DNA from: Dendrocalamus latiflorus
Lineage: Eukaryota; Streptophyta; Magnoliopsida; Poales; Poaceae
Direction: 5' to 3'
Length of the DNA stretch: 64,000 nucleotides
Assembly: GCA_017311315.1 (NCBI GenBank)
Contig: CM029617.1
Coordinates: forward strand, 4,258,681-4,322,680
The notes under the pieces are model-generated. The model worked only from the letters and a program-made list of their open reading frames with translations. It was not told the origin of the DNA and made no database searches. Positions 22,809 through 33,565 of this stretch are shown here, piece after piece (positions within the stretch are counted from its first letter, which is position 1; every line of letters begins with the position of its first letter). The translations under genes and the position numbers were made by a program.

Positions 22809-23266
22809 ATGGATAATAGCCCAGGATATAGAGAAGAAGGAGATGACCGTGAGTTGGTGATGCAGAAACAAGAATGGGTCAAGTATGCCTTGGTGCCATT
22901 TCATTGATTTCATCAACTGTTCATATAATTTATCCTAGGTAAATCACGAGGAGTCTACTCATATCTCTTGCTGGTTGTCTGGTGACGCAGAACACAAGAC
23001 ATGCTCAAGAGTAAGCTCATTCTTGAAGATGAGTTTGAGTGGTCTTTACCTTCGGTGAGCTCAAATTCAGATCAGAGTAATACAAGGGGCAAACTGAAGT
23101 ACATAGGTGGGGTTGGCCGTTGACATTAGCTTCTTGAAGCAAAACCCTTCTATGGCATGTGCTACAATGGTAGTTTTTGATGCCGATACCTTAGAAGTTG
23201 TCCACGAAGAGTTTGATGTAGTTCGACTGCGTGCCGTATATTCCTGGTTTTCTTGCTTTCAGAGAG
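22809..23266 (+). pseudogene. Endonuclease V gene, truncated and frameshifted
   Basis: Two exons (22809-22882 and 22991-23266) encode the N-terminal part of a plant endonuclease V, a nuclease that cuts near deaminated bases (inosine) in nucleic acid. Exon 1 gives a short start ending QKQEWVK; exon 2 continues TQDMLKSKLILEDEFEWSLP and then DISFLKQNPSMACATMVVFD, the conserved GGVDISF core with its catalytic Asp. Two lesions break it. Seven extra bases (GGCCGTT) at about 23115-23121 split GGV from DIS, and about two missing bases near 23231 shift the frame so that PYIPGFLAFRE lies in another frame. The exons for the rest of the nuclease fold are not seen downstream. The GC-rich stretch 22100-22450 with GCCGTATCAG/GTGAGAAT looks like its promoter and a 5' UTR exon. 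The family call is confident; pseudogene status is likely. Confidence 0.75.
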
Positions 23267-24621
23267 GTATTGCACACCACATTCCCTCTTTTTTGGCGAA
23301 TTTGTTTTGAACCAAACTTTTGCTTGGTGGATTTGCGAACAACTGCGGTTGATGAGTTTATCCATCTGTTCCTCGTTATATACTTATATGTATTTCAGGG
23401 ACCTCAACATTTTCATTTTCTTTCACAATAAATAAGTAAATAAATAAAAATTCTGGGACTACCATTATATCTGTGAACAATCCTTGTCTTCTTTACATCG
23501 ATTTGGTACACACAAGTATCATATGCTTTGATATTTATTATGTTTTGGACAGTGGTTGCTCAAATATGCAAAATAGGCTCTGTAAAATTTCTGCTTTTTG
23601 TACGTTTCAGTCAATATGCTTTGTTATGTGGCATGACTTATAGCTAATTGTAGTTTATGATTTGATATCTTGTATTTAAAAGCAAAATGTTAAATAGCAT
23701 TTTCCATGTGATTTGTTGAATACGGTTAATTGTACTTATACTTGCTAAAATTATAAGCAGAGAATGCTTGCTAAGAAAATGAAGGAATCCATCAAGACGA
23801 CGCTAAACTCTATGATATAGACGACGTCTGGTGTTAGGGTTTGTTCAACACTCAGATCTGCCTGTGGAATTTCTTTTGTAATGTATCTTTGGGTTGTACA
23901 CCCTGACTATATAAAACTTAGCTGTTAAGCCTAAATTTTGTAATAAAATTTGGTTTTTATGCTTAAGCTTGTCTTGGTAATGGTGTACACTTATCTATAG
24001 TACTCGTAACTGAATAATACTAGACAGTTACGAGGGAAACCTAACGTCCCCAGAAATAGAGGTGTTACATAGTGGGAAATCATCAAGAAGAAGCTTAAAG
24101 ATGATAAATTCTAAATCAATGTGTTTAACAGTGCCAAATCCTCGATTTTCCCCGACGCGCAATTAGCGTGGAAGGGCGGCGCGCACGGTACAAGGTTACA
24201 AGTGTCACGGACTCACGGTTCATAGAACGCGTCCGTGCTAATTGTGGTTGGGCACGATCGACTTCTTGTCTTGTAAGACACGCGGCCCACTCAAAATGTG
24301 ACTGCATACATACGTACGCTTGTTTGCCTCCGCTGCATAAAAATCCCATGATAATCCTCTTAAGAAAAATCCCATTGCAATGTACTACTAGAGTGCCATT
24401 GGATGCTTAGCTGACCAGCTATTTAAACCCCTTGTTTAATTTGTCAACGATGCGAATGGCATCTCATGTAAGGGATATTCTCGAGCGCTGTGTTCCACGT
24501 CTTCCATTGAGATTCAATAGGTTATCCCTTGCAACATCTACATGTTTATCAATTCGTCCGGAGTTTTGACTTCATATATACTTATGTATGTATACCTCTC
24601 ACTTCTAGCCAGCACATAATT
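23267..24621. other. Intergenic, no gene recognised
   Basis: AT-rich sequence that may include introns or the 3' remains of the endonuclease V locus. Around 23840-24075 a segment with TATATAAAACTTAG and AATAAAATTTGG resembles a transcript end or LTR-like piece but has no clear borders. No coding similarity was seen. Confidence 0.4.
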
Positions 24622-24856
24622 TGATCTTGTTCTTTTCAGCTTCTAAAAATCGTTTTTCGGCTTTTCTATAGTAACTAGCTTTTAAACGGAATATCTTTTC
24701 AAGATAGAGTCTACTAGTTAATTATAGTACAAGCTTTACCGACTTTATTTATATCGGCAAAAACTATACATGAGTTTTTGTTACACTGTAATCTCTTGCA
24801 CAAATAGCCTAAAAATCACAAATCATAACCAAAAACCACAACTAAAAAAACAGGCC
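24622..24856. mobile_element. MITE, 'TTTATTTATATCGG' family
   Basis: It starts TTGATCTTGTTCTTTTCAGC and ends AACTAAAAAAACAGGCCC, with the shared interior GTAACTAGCTTTTAAACGG and ACTTTATTTATATCGGCAAAA. Confidence 0.7.
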
Positions 24857-25070
24857 CTCTGACTTGTGTAACAGTACTGCCTACCGTGCATGGACAAAGC
24901 CATAATCACGGCAGGTTGGGCAGCCGTCCAACGTCGCCATCGACAAACAATGAGACGAACAATGAGCCAAAGAAAAGGTTGTGCCAATTCAAGGGCTTGT
25001 ACTCGCCTCGTGGAGGTTGAAAATCCACACTACCTACAAAACCCTAGGTACGTTGTTACCGTCTGTTGTA

Positions 25071-25312
25071 GGCCATCTTCTTTTTAGTTTCTAAAAAATA
25101 TTTTTTAACTTTTCTACAATAACTAACTTTCAAACGAAATATCTTTCTAAGGTGAGATCTACAAGTTAATTGTAGTACACATTATAACGACTTTATTTAT
25201 ATCGGACAAAACCACACACAAGTTTATATTATTTTGCACTCTCTCACGATCAATCCGAAAGTCATAAACCGCAGCCAAAAGTCAGAAGCTAAAGCCAAAA
25301 AGAACAATCCCA
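25071..25312. mobile_element. MITE, 'TTTATTTATATCGG' family
   Basis: It starts GGCCATCTTCTTTTTAGTTT and ends CTAAAGCCAAAAAGAACAAT, with the same interior signature as 24622-24856. The stretch 25313-25566 between it and the Helitron shows nothing recognisable. Confidence 0.7.
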
Positions 25313-26349
25313 TAACTCTATATATGTAGTTAAATGTTGTGATGGCATACCTTCTCAAAAAAAATGCAAGATGCCGACTCCTAATTTGTTAAGAATCAAG
25401 GTAATACACGATGCAGTCGGTCCATGCATGCTGCCAGTGATAAGCAATAGATGGATGCTTAGATCCATCTCAACTATCAAATTTTGAGTGCCATTTCAAC
25501 GGATAAACCGATCTTTCCAACCGGCCGATACTCACGAATTAGCAGCCATGAGTGTCAACTCTTAAATCTACCCTACTCTATAATACACCAAAATTTTCTT
25601 TACTAAATCTACCCCCTCAACCACCCCTACAGTCATGCCTAATCTAAGTCCACCCAGATTTGTGTACCAAAAGGTTCCAACTTCATTCAAATGGATGGTC
25701 TAGATCTCTCCTCAAGTCTTCTTCTCTTACTCATTGAAAATCCAAAGGCCAAAATTATTTGGTTCATGCATCATCATTGAACCGGTACCTACCCGACGCC
25801 CACGCACCGCCCCCTGCGCCCAATTCCTGCTGGGGGGTACGGGAGGACGGCGTCTCCCTCCTCTCCCCTCCCCTCCCCCTGCGCTCCGCCCCAAACCCTA
25901 GCCTCCCACCCAGATCGCCGCCTTCGTGCTCGCCTCGTCTCCGCGCTCTCGGATGGATCCCACCCGCCGCCGCCGCGGCCTCCTTCCCTCCCCATCCCGC
26001 ACCACCTCCTCTTCCGCCCCCATGCGCCGGCACCTCCTCCTTCCTCCTCTTCCCTCCCCACGCGCCGCCTCCTTCCCCTTCCCTCCCCACCCCGCATCGC
26101 CCCTCCTCCCCTGCCCTGCCATCCCGCACCGCCGTCTCCTCCCCCGCGCCTCCACTCCCGCCGCTCCCCCATCTCCGCCTCTCCCCCGCGCCTCCACTCC
26201 CGCCGCTCCCCCCGTCCTCCACCGCGCCGCCACTCCCTCCGCTCCGCCCGTCATCCACCGCGCCGCCGCTCCCCCATCTCCGACTCTCCCCCGCGCCTCC
26301 CCTCCGCTCCCCCATCCTCCTCCTCCGCCGCCCGCCGCCTTCCGCGGCC

Positions 26350-28658
26350 ATGGATCTCCTGCGCTCGCACCTCCACAAGGTCCGCATCCCGGAGCCCACC
26401 AACCGCATCCACAAGGACGAGTGATGCGTCTCCTTCGACACCCCTGTAACTACTGCCCCGTCCCCTCCTCCTCGGTCCTCACTTCGATTTGCTAGGGTTA
26501 GGGTTTGATGCGAATTTTCGTCTCCGTGCGTTGCGCAGAGGTCGGAGGGGGGCCTGTATGTGGACATGAGCTCGTTCCTGGGGCTCGGGAGGGAGCACGT
26601 GGAGTGGAACTACGAGAAGATGGGGAACCCCGTGTACCTCCACATCGTGCAGCGCCGGAAGCCGGAACCCGACGAGGCCGATCGCCCGCTGAAGAAGCCG
26701 ACCCTCCTTGCTATTGGTATGACGCGTGTATCCTCTGATCACATCGTATTTGCTTGCTGCTGTTAAGTTGTACTGCACGTCGTCTGCCAACTATGTGAAT
26801 TGCATGCTTGTGTTTGGGTGATGTGATTGTTTCCATCAACTGTGTTATTGTGGAGCAGTTTTACCGTCTAGCGTAGGAATTTGGTGCGAAATCTACATGA
26901 TATGATATGTTTTGTAGCTTATGATTACCATTACTGTTTTATAGCTGTGTTAGCTTTGGCTTGTTTCGTGTGATTGAGACCTATTCCTATGCGATGTGAC
27001 TTTTGGATTTGCAAGATAGCTGTGCTTAATAATATCAAAATTGTCGACATGGTATATTTTCTACTTTTGTTAGTTGGGTCGAACTCCCATGTTGCAGCAA
27101 ATTTGTGTTATTTGATTTTTTTGGCTATTATCCAGAAACGGAGATGATGTCATTGCATAGAACATTAGAAACTTAGGATGTAAGGTGGTTGTGTTGGTTT
27201 ATTACTGGTTTTGTGATATTCTTTATGCTAAGTATGTGTAGTATAATACCAGTACTGTGACAAGACTTGTCTATATATTTGGATTATCAGAATAGAGCTA
27301 TATGCGAATCAGAATTGCACCGTGTGTTTCTGTGTTCCCATGCTTACAAATAGAAATAGATGAATGTGGGTCTAATAAGTTCTGGTCATTTTATATATTT
27401 GAAGCAATTACCATATTCACTAATGAGTTTTCTACAATTGATAGGAGTGGAGGGAGGTTTTACTGATCAAGAACCTGAATATGATGAGACTTTTGAAATT
27501 GTTATCTTGCCTGAATTTATCTCTCTCCCGTTTCCATTGGTCGACTTGCCAGAGAAGGTAAATTTCATGTTTTATGTAAAAGATTGAAGCTTTCATATGC
27601 ACAGTTATTTACTGTACTATAAACCTGCAGGTTAGGCTCGCAGTTGATAAAGTTATACTTGCTGAAAGTGCTGACAGAAAACAACAACTGGCTTCTTAGG
27701 TTGCTGACAAGAAGAAAATCAGTGCATATGCTATGGACCTGCAGCAACTAGAGAATGGTGTTATTGTGCCTCCTACTGGATGGAAGTGTAGCAAATGTGA
27801 TAAAACTGAGAATCTCTGGTTAAATCTAACTGATGGTATGATTCTCTGTGGGAGGCGGCTTTGGGATGGAAGTGGTGGGAATAATCATGCTGTTGAACAC
27901 TACCAACAGACTAAATATCCTCTTGCCGTGAAGCTTGGAACAATTACTGCTGATTTGGAAGCAGCAGGTAATGCTACTCTTGAACTTTTGCATTTTTGGA
28001 CTTCATTATTTTATATTTACTACTACCTCCAGGGACGATACCTTGTCACTGTGTGAAACATGCAGTCAAACCTTTTGATCTCTCACTAATAGTAGCCTTT
28101 TGAATATTTTAATTGGTCATGTGAAAATGGTAAGAGTAGATTCAGCATAAAGGTACTTGTGGAATATTGTACTTTAATAACTTTGAAATATATTGTGATA
28201 AAAAATAACGGTCAAAGTTGCATTCAGAGGCACAAAAACTCAGAAAGTTGAAAATGTAAACAAATGAGACTGGAGGGTGTATTTTGCAACCATTATTGAA
28301 GATATGATTTTTTACTAAGTGTCCGAAGGTGTCTGATTTGTTCTTTTAAACTTCTAGAGTTATTTTCTTTACATATGCAGTTCATACCACATAGCTTGTG
28401 TGTCTTCATATAAAAGTAATTTGCTGGGTTTTTTTTACCTTTTCATGTAAAGGTCTTGCCTGCATACCCTTTTAAGTTTACCAAAGAGTATTCTTGATGC
28501 AACCTTTCCTATCAAGGAGCATGGGTGGCAGAGTTTGCTTTAGTCATTTCTTCATTATTTGTTAAAATACCTATTCATACTAGCTTTTCTGTGACAGCTC
28601 AGACGTGTACTCATACCCGGAAGATGATAGTGTTGAAGATCCATTGTTAGCTCTGTGT
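26350..28658 (+). pseudogene. UBP14-like deubiquitinase fragment, exons 1-5
   Basis: The exons at 26350-26445, 26539-26716, 27445-27557, 27631-27967 and 28603 to about 28658 encode the N-terminus of ubiquitin-specific protease 14, which recycles free ubiquitin chains. Recognisable parts are MDLLRSHLHKVRIPEPTNRI, WNYEKMGNPVYLHI and the zinc-finger UBP domain (GWKCSKCDKTENLWLNLTDG, GGNNHAVEHY). Two nonsense changes break it: TGA at 26422-26424 where a Cys is expected (DE-C-VSFDTP), and TAG at 27697-27699 where a Trp is expected in LAS-W-VADKK. Exon 5 loses its 3' part after EDPLLAL. Splice sites are otherwise well kept, so capture seems recent. The GC-rich start (25790-26349) probably brought the parent's promoter and 5' UTR. 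The peptidase domain is absent. Confidence 0.9.
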
Positions 28659-29124
28659 AATATGTTTTTTTAAAAGTGGTAAAATTAGATGGAAATTTTC
28701 TCATGGCAAATATATGCTCTAACACCTCATTGTACACTTACTGCATAATTGCATTAAACACCAAGCATAAATCCATATTGGAGTTAGATATTGATATTGC
28801 TGGATACTGCAATAATTCAACATTCAGTGCTGGATATCAGGACTCTTGCATGATTATATTTTTGTAAAAAGTCTCAAGAGGATACCTGGTATGATTTTTA
28901 ACTATGAATAGAAAAGGCTGCTCTTAAGAATTATTGTAAATAGCCGAGTAAGAGATCAGTGGCTGCGATATTTTTATAGAAATTAAACAAAAATATGTTA
29001 CAATCGGTATTGCACCAATGTGCAGTTTTTGTTCCCCTTCCTTTATATGCTTGGCTACATGGTTTATTGTTTAGGTGCTATGCTTATTTGAACCGGCTTT
29101 TTCTTTGTTCTTGGCTTCTTGCAG

Positions 29125-29328
29125 ACTGAGATGACTACCGCTGAAAGAGAACTAGATCACAACACAAATTTTGATTGGAATAGAATACAAGAAAGTGGCA
29201 AAGATGCCGAACTTCTATATGGACCTGGTTATAATGTCTGGTTCCGGGAGGATATAGAACTGCAAAGAAGGATGGATGCACTTGGAGATCTTATTCAACA
29301 CCACAAACCAGACCTTACATGCTTCCAG
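29125..29328 (+). pseudogene. Chimeric exon: UBP14 exon 6 fused in frame to a TDP2-like exon
   Basis: After a CTTGCAG acceptor the first half reads TEMTTAERELDHNTNFDWNR and on to ELLYGPGYN, the UBP14 segment just before its catalytic Cys box. At about 29236 the sequence switches without losing frame to VWFREDIELQRRMDALGDLI and ends DLTCFQ before a GT donor. That second half matches the start of the endonuclease/exonuclease/phosphatase domain of plant tyrosyl-DNA phosphodiesterase 2, which removes trapped topoisomerase peptides from DNA 5' ends. The join lies inside one exon, so it reflects a DNA breakpoint and not splicing. The stretch 29465-29560 (CTGAAGCGGCGGCTGTTATCC) also looks exon-like but is unidentified. 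Confidence 0.8.
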
Positions 29329-29802
29329 GTCCAGAATTTGAACTACATTATTTTCCCCCCTTAATGGGTCTCACGAGACCCGTATACTTCTCGCCTACAT
29401 CTCCTCTCCCCCCTCGCTATTGATGTGCATAACCTTTTTTTTAATTTTGTATGATTCTGATGTAGGCTGTGGAGTCGGGGGACCAACCTGCGCTGAAGCG
29501 GCGGCTGTTATCCGCCGTGGTTAACGTGTCGGCCTTTGATTTTTATTCCTATTTTGTTTTTATATTTTGTGGTTAACGTGGGAGCTAGCGGATATTAAGG
29601 AGGATGGTGAGTAGGGGTACCATGTTCCTCAATCCTCTGCTATGTGCTGCGTTGAGTAGATCTTTGGTGTTATTTGTTTGGGACAGAGTTTTGGTAGTAA
29701 CTAGATTAGCTATCTGATTGCTCATGTTTTACTGGTTGCAGTTCCAAGGCGATCACAAGGAAAGCTTGTATTAGGGCACTCATTGAATTTGAAGGTGGTC
29801 AG

Positions 29803-29859
29803 GTGGAGAAGGTGCTGTTCCAAGGGAAGTCGGACTACCAAAATGTGTTGGTTTTTCAG
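29803..29859 (+). pseudogene. Spermidine synthase exon fragment
   Basis: The frame reads VEKVLFQGKSDYQNVLVFQ followed by a GT donor, which matches the N-terminal part of plant spermidine synthases (polyamine biosynthesis, aminopropyl transfer from decarboxylated SAM). The upstream 60 bases stay open in the same frame but do not match that family. No catalytic residues are included. It is a short but distinctive captured fragment. From 29860 to 30870 nothing is recognised. Confidence 0.75.
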
Positions 29860-30870
29860 GTATGTACCTTCGATGTTTCCATCATACTTTTATAGCACAT
29901 CAAGGCAATTTGAGTGTGTTAGCCGCTGCCTGCAGAGAAGATGACCAAAGTTCAAGTTACTTTTGCATAGGAGTTTGGACGGTTGCATACTTCCATTGCA
30001 TCAAAGTTAAAATAGTTAAACTTGATCTAACAAATCTATCCAACAAACAAGGAGGCTTTTAATTGGACAATGACCAGTGTCTGAGACAAGTGTTTTCCCT
30101 CAAAGAAGTTTAGTGCTGGCCCAAAAGAAAAGAGCATAACAAATGGTTGATGTCCTGAAAAACATTACAGTAAAAAAGGATATAATGCTAGAAAATGGGA
30201 TGTTGTAGGCAATTATTAACATATTTATGTTGTCAAGAAGTTAATATTAGAACTGTCATTGGCATGGAATGATGTCAAGCAAGAAAAAAATGTCGCAAAT
30301 AGTCAGTAGTCTTGTATTAACAAGTCCTCTCAGCTCAACTTATGACATGCTGGCTGGATGCATGAATGAACAAAAAGCAATATGCTTATAAAACAATTTA
30401 TGCCATGACAAGGCCACTTTCGGCCAAGGTTCTACTAAGCACAAAATGGTTAGTCGGCACAAGGAATAAAACTTTAGCTCATCAGCAAAGAACCACATAC
30501 ACGGCTTCCAGTCCCCATCCAAACTTTGTTGAATAGCATATGCAAATTAAAATTTAGCAATGCCACACAAAGTACCAGCTGTGCTGTGGCTGTGACTTTT
30601 TAGGCTTTAAAACAGATTGGACACATAATTTTCCACCGAACTAGAACGATGGGGTAGGTGAGGTCTATCTTATAATACTCTTTCCAAAGTAATATCAAGA
30701 AAAAATTGCCTTTGGGCGACTTAAATAGTAGGGAAAATTTGTTGTTGCCTAGATACATGACTTCAAGAAATGTTGGATAGATACATATACTTAAATTATA
30801 AAAAAGATGCGTACATAGACTTGTTTATTAGTATTTTTCCATATCACAGCTCATGCGTACATAATTTGTG

Positions 30871-30900
30871 TTCTCGTTGCAACGCACGGGCATTTTGCTT
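30871..30900 (+). other. Relic Helitron 3' end inside the larger element
   Basis: The stretch has a CGTT-GC-AACG palindrome followed by GCACGGGCATTTTGCT, which resembles the 3' hairpin region of grass Helitrons, but CTTT stands where CTAG is expected. It separates the UBP14/TDP2/spermidine synthase part from the glutamate receptor and PP2C part. Confidence 0.5.
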
Positions 30901-31086
30901 TACTTGTGCCTATCCAGGGTAATTATTTTTATTTACTTTGTTGTTTGCTAGGTTGCACGTAAAACTAATGAGGAACTTCGTGCTATAAAAGCTGATCCAA
31001 TTGAAGGCTTTGACATTGGAGCGATTCTCTCAATTGCTAAGAGGTTCTCTATCCAAACCTTCGCATAGAAAATTTAATTTAACCTT

Positions 31087-32352
31087 CGCATATTATATCC
31101 TTAACATTGGTGGTTCTGGGTCCCGTTTGATTGGCTATTGGTCTAATTACTCTGGCCTTTCTGTTGCTGCTTCGGAAATTTTGTATCGGAAGCCACCAAA
31201 TAATTCTACAAGTGCCCAGCGGCTGTACAATGTGGTATGGCCAGGTGACTCTACTACTAAGCCTAGAGGGTGGGTTTTCCCAAACAATGGTCAGCCTCTG
31301 AGAGTTGGTGTTCCAAACAAAGTAGGCTTTAAGGAATTTGTATCAGTTGGCACTGGCCCTGATAACGTGACCGGGTATTGCATTGATATATTCAACGCAG
31401 CAATTAAACTGCTTTCTTACCCAGTACCTTGCCAATTTATAACAGTTGGGGATGGCTTAAAGAATCCTAACAATGATGACATTATCAATATGATCGCCAC
31501 CAATGTATGTCCTCATTCTCTGTCCTGCCTTCTTTGATCATTTTGCTGTTAATCCTCTGATTTCTTTCATTTTCTTGTAGTCCCTTGATGCAGCTGTAGG
31601 CGACTTTGCTATTGTGAAAAATAGAACAAAGATTGCAGAATTCACACATCCTTATATTGAGTCGGGGCTTGTGATAGTAATGCCAGTGAAACAAGCAACT
31701 TCAAGTGCCTGGGCTTTTCTTAAACCTTTCACATTAGAGATGTGGTGTGTAACAGGTGCTCTTTTTATTTTTGTGGGAATAGTTGTTTGGATTCTTGAAC
31801 ATCGGACTAACCAGGAGTTTCGAGGCTCTCCACGACGACAAGTCATAACAATATTTTGGTATGTTTCCGTTGCTACTTCAAGGATATGTTATCTTAGGTT
31901 ACCGTATCTGTGTTTAATCATAATTCAGACTGAAAATATTAATAGCCATAAATTGTTTTTTTTACTTTATTTGATTCGTTCTCACCAAATAATTTAATAT
32001 TTTATCTTGGTGATTTCTCTAAATGTTAACTTTAAGAAAGTAACAGAGTACTTCATGCTTCTCTTTCAGGTTCAGTTTCTCAACAATGTTCTTTTCACAC
32101 AGTAAGTCTACCAGATGCATCACATGATATTATGTTTAACTCTTCCCTGTTCATTTCCCATCTGGATGGAAACATATTAATGGGAAACTCACTTCAGGAC
32201 AGAACACCGAAAGTGCACTTGGGCGGTTCGTGCTGATCATATGGTTATTTGTCGTGCTGATCATCAATTCAAGTTACACTGCTAGCCTGACGTCAATCCT
32301 CACAGTCCAACAGCTCGCAACTGGAATAACTGGCCTTGAAAGTGATCGAAGT
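31087..32352 (+). pseudogene. Glutamate receptor-like (GLR) channel fragment
   Basis: Four exons (about 31087-31504, 31581-31858, 32070-32101, 32198-32352) join in frame. They give the end of the amino-terminal domain (GYWSNYSGLSV), the first ligand-binding lobe (LRVGVPNKVGFKEFV, TGYCIDIFNAAIKLL), the DAAVGDFAIVKNRT segment, M1 (CVTGALFIFVGIVVWILEH), the pore loop (FWFSFSTMFFSH) and M3 with the SYTASLTSILT gating motif. Family members are ligand-gated cation channels of the plasma membrane. The frame ends at GITGLESDRS and a TGA where the second lobe should begin; M4 is missing. The N-terminal half is also missing. An exon-like stretch at 30953-31060 (ARKTNEELRAIKADPIEG) precedes it and is unidentified. 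No lesion is seen inside the retained exons. Confidence 0.9.
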
Positions 32353-32360
32353 TGAGACGG

Positions 32361-32575
32361 AGACGGAATTAGAAGTCGTATCGGAAACGGAGTAGAAGTC
32401 GTATCGGAAACGGAGTCGGAGTCGGAGTTGTAACTTGTAGTCAAAATCGAGTAGGAGTTGTAGAAACTGGGTATAAAAAGTGGTAGAGTCTTGTAACTGT
32501 ACTTGAATTGAGTATAAAAAGTGGTAGTCTTGTAACTGTACTTGAATTGGGTATAAAAAGGGTTGTAGTTTTTGT
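32361..32575. repeat. Short tandem repeats after the GLR break
   Basis: GTCGTATCGGAAACGGAGT occurs twice near 32378-32420. A unit of about 52-56 bp with GGGTATAAAAAG-TGGTAG and TCTTGTAACTGTACTTGAATT then occurs two to three times to about 32570. The repeats start right where the GLR reading frame is cut, so they mark a rearrangement junction. From 32576 to 33091 nothing is recognised. Confidence 0.7.
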
Positions 32576-33091
32576 AGTTCCATTACCAGTCAGTAGTCTC
32601 TATATATAGGTAAGCGCGGCGGTGATACCTTAAAAATACACCTACAGTTTGTATCTTGGTAAATAAAGATCAGGCACATAGAGCCCCCTGTTATTTTGAG
32701 CTGCTTGCCAGTTTGCTTGATTTTGTGATGCGATGCAAGAGTCATATTAACTTAAGACTGATTGGTATATGTATTAGCTTAATGTTTATGCTTTCTGTAA
32801 AAGGGAAGCATGCCACTATATACAGGAGAAATCGATGCATTCTGCAGGCACACATGTTCCTTTCCATTAATATATATTTTTCCACTTAACTAATTAACGA
32901 CATCACTTAGTACCTGTTGGGGATTTTTGCCATATCATATTACTTTGCATGCACAATACAACTTATATTATATCTCTTCATGTAAATAATCCCCTCTTTT
33001 TTATATTATATTAATATATATACAGTAGGATACTCTCCTACTGTTTTTCTTCAAAATAATACAACTTATGAGGTAAAATGATATTCTGCAG

Positions 33092-33329
33092 ATCTCGAGA
33101 TCTATCGAAGATGTATATCTTAAAAGACTAGAGTATAACAGAGAACCTCTTCATAGCAAGTTTCGGCTTCGGGAAACCTTGAAGAAGCCTATTCTTAGTT
33201 CTGAACCTGCAATTGTTGTACACCAAATACAACCAAATGATCAGTTTGTTATATTTGCTTCTGATGGGTTATGGGAGCACCTCGGCAATCAGGAAGCAGT
33301 TGACCTTGTCCGAAGTAATCCTCCAAAAT
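33092..33329 (+). pseudogene. PP2C protein phosphatase exon fragment
   Basis: A single exon with CTGCAG acceptor and GTATGT donor reads ISRSIEDVYLKRLEYNREPL and later FVIFASDGLWEHLGNQEAVD, a middle-to-late segment of plant PP2C phosphatases (clade D-like). The ASDGLWEH motif carries a metal-binding Asp. The expected ISRSIGDVYLK has Glu in place of Gly. The start, other metal sites and the C-terminus are absent, so this is a captured fragment just upstream of the Helitron end. Confidence 0.85.
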
Positions 33330-33565
33330 GTATGTGTTCTTCTCCTACACTCCAGTATCCATGGATTGAAATCCTTATTTCTTTCAAGGCTAAATACTCA
33401 TCCATTTCATTGATATATGATCGACGTGTAGGAGGTACATGCATATCTAATGTTGAATTACGTTAGGCCTTCATTTGTTTGCACGGGAGTGAATGGATGT
33501 GCATTTTTCACAAATTTTATTTTGTTTTGTATTTTACCGTAGCGTTAGCACGGGCACACTACTAG

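Larger units (their letters stand above)
25567..33565 (+). mobile_element. Non-autonomous Helitron carrying fragments of at least five genes
   Basis: The right end is Helitron-like: a hairpin at 33537-33553 (CCGT-A-GC/GC-ACGG, loop GTTA), 12 nt later CTAG at 33562-33565, followed by T. The proposed left end starts TCTACCCTACTCTATAATA after an A, fitting 5'-TC and insertion between A and T; this end is less certain. Inside, exon fragments of UBP14, TDP2, spermidine synthase, a glutamate receptor and a PP2C lie on the same strand with their introns, the pattern of gene-capturing plant Helitrons. No Rep/helicase is present. A second Helitron-like end without CTRR sits at 30871-30900. A multi-gene Pack-MULE is the alternative, but no long terminal inverted repeats were seen. 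Confidence 0.75.

Noticed and set aside
25764..26567. 267-codon minus-strand frame over the UBP14 5' region
   Set aside because: Gly/Arg-rich composition shadow of a pyrimidine-rich 5' UTR; no domain.
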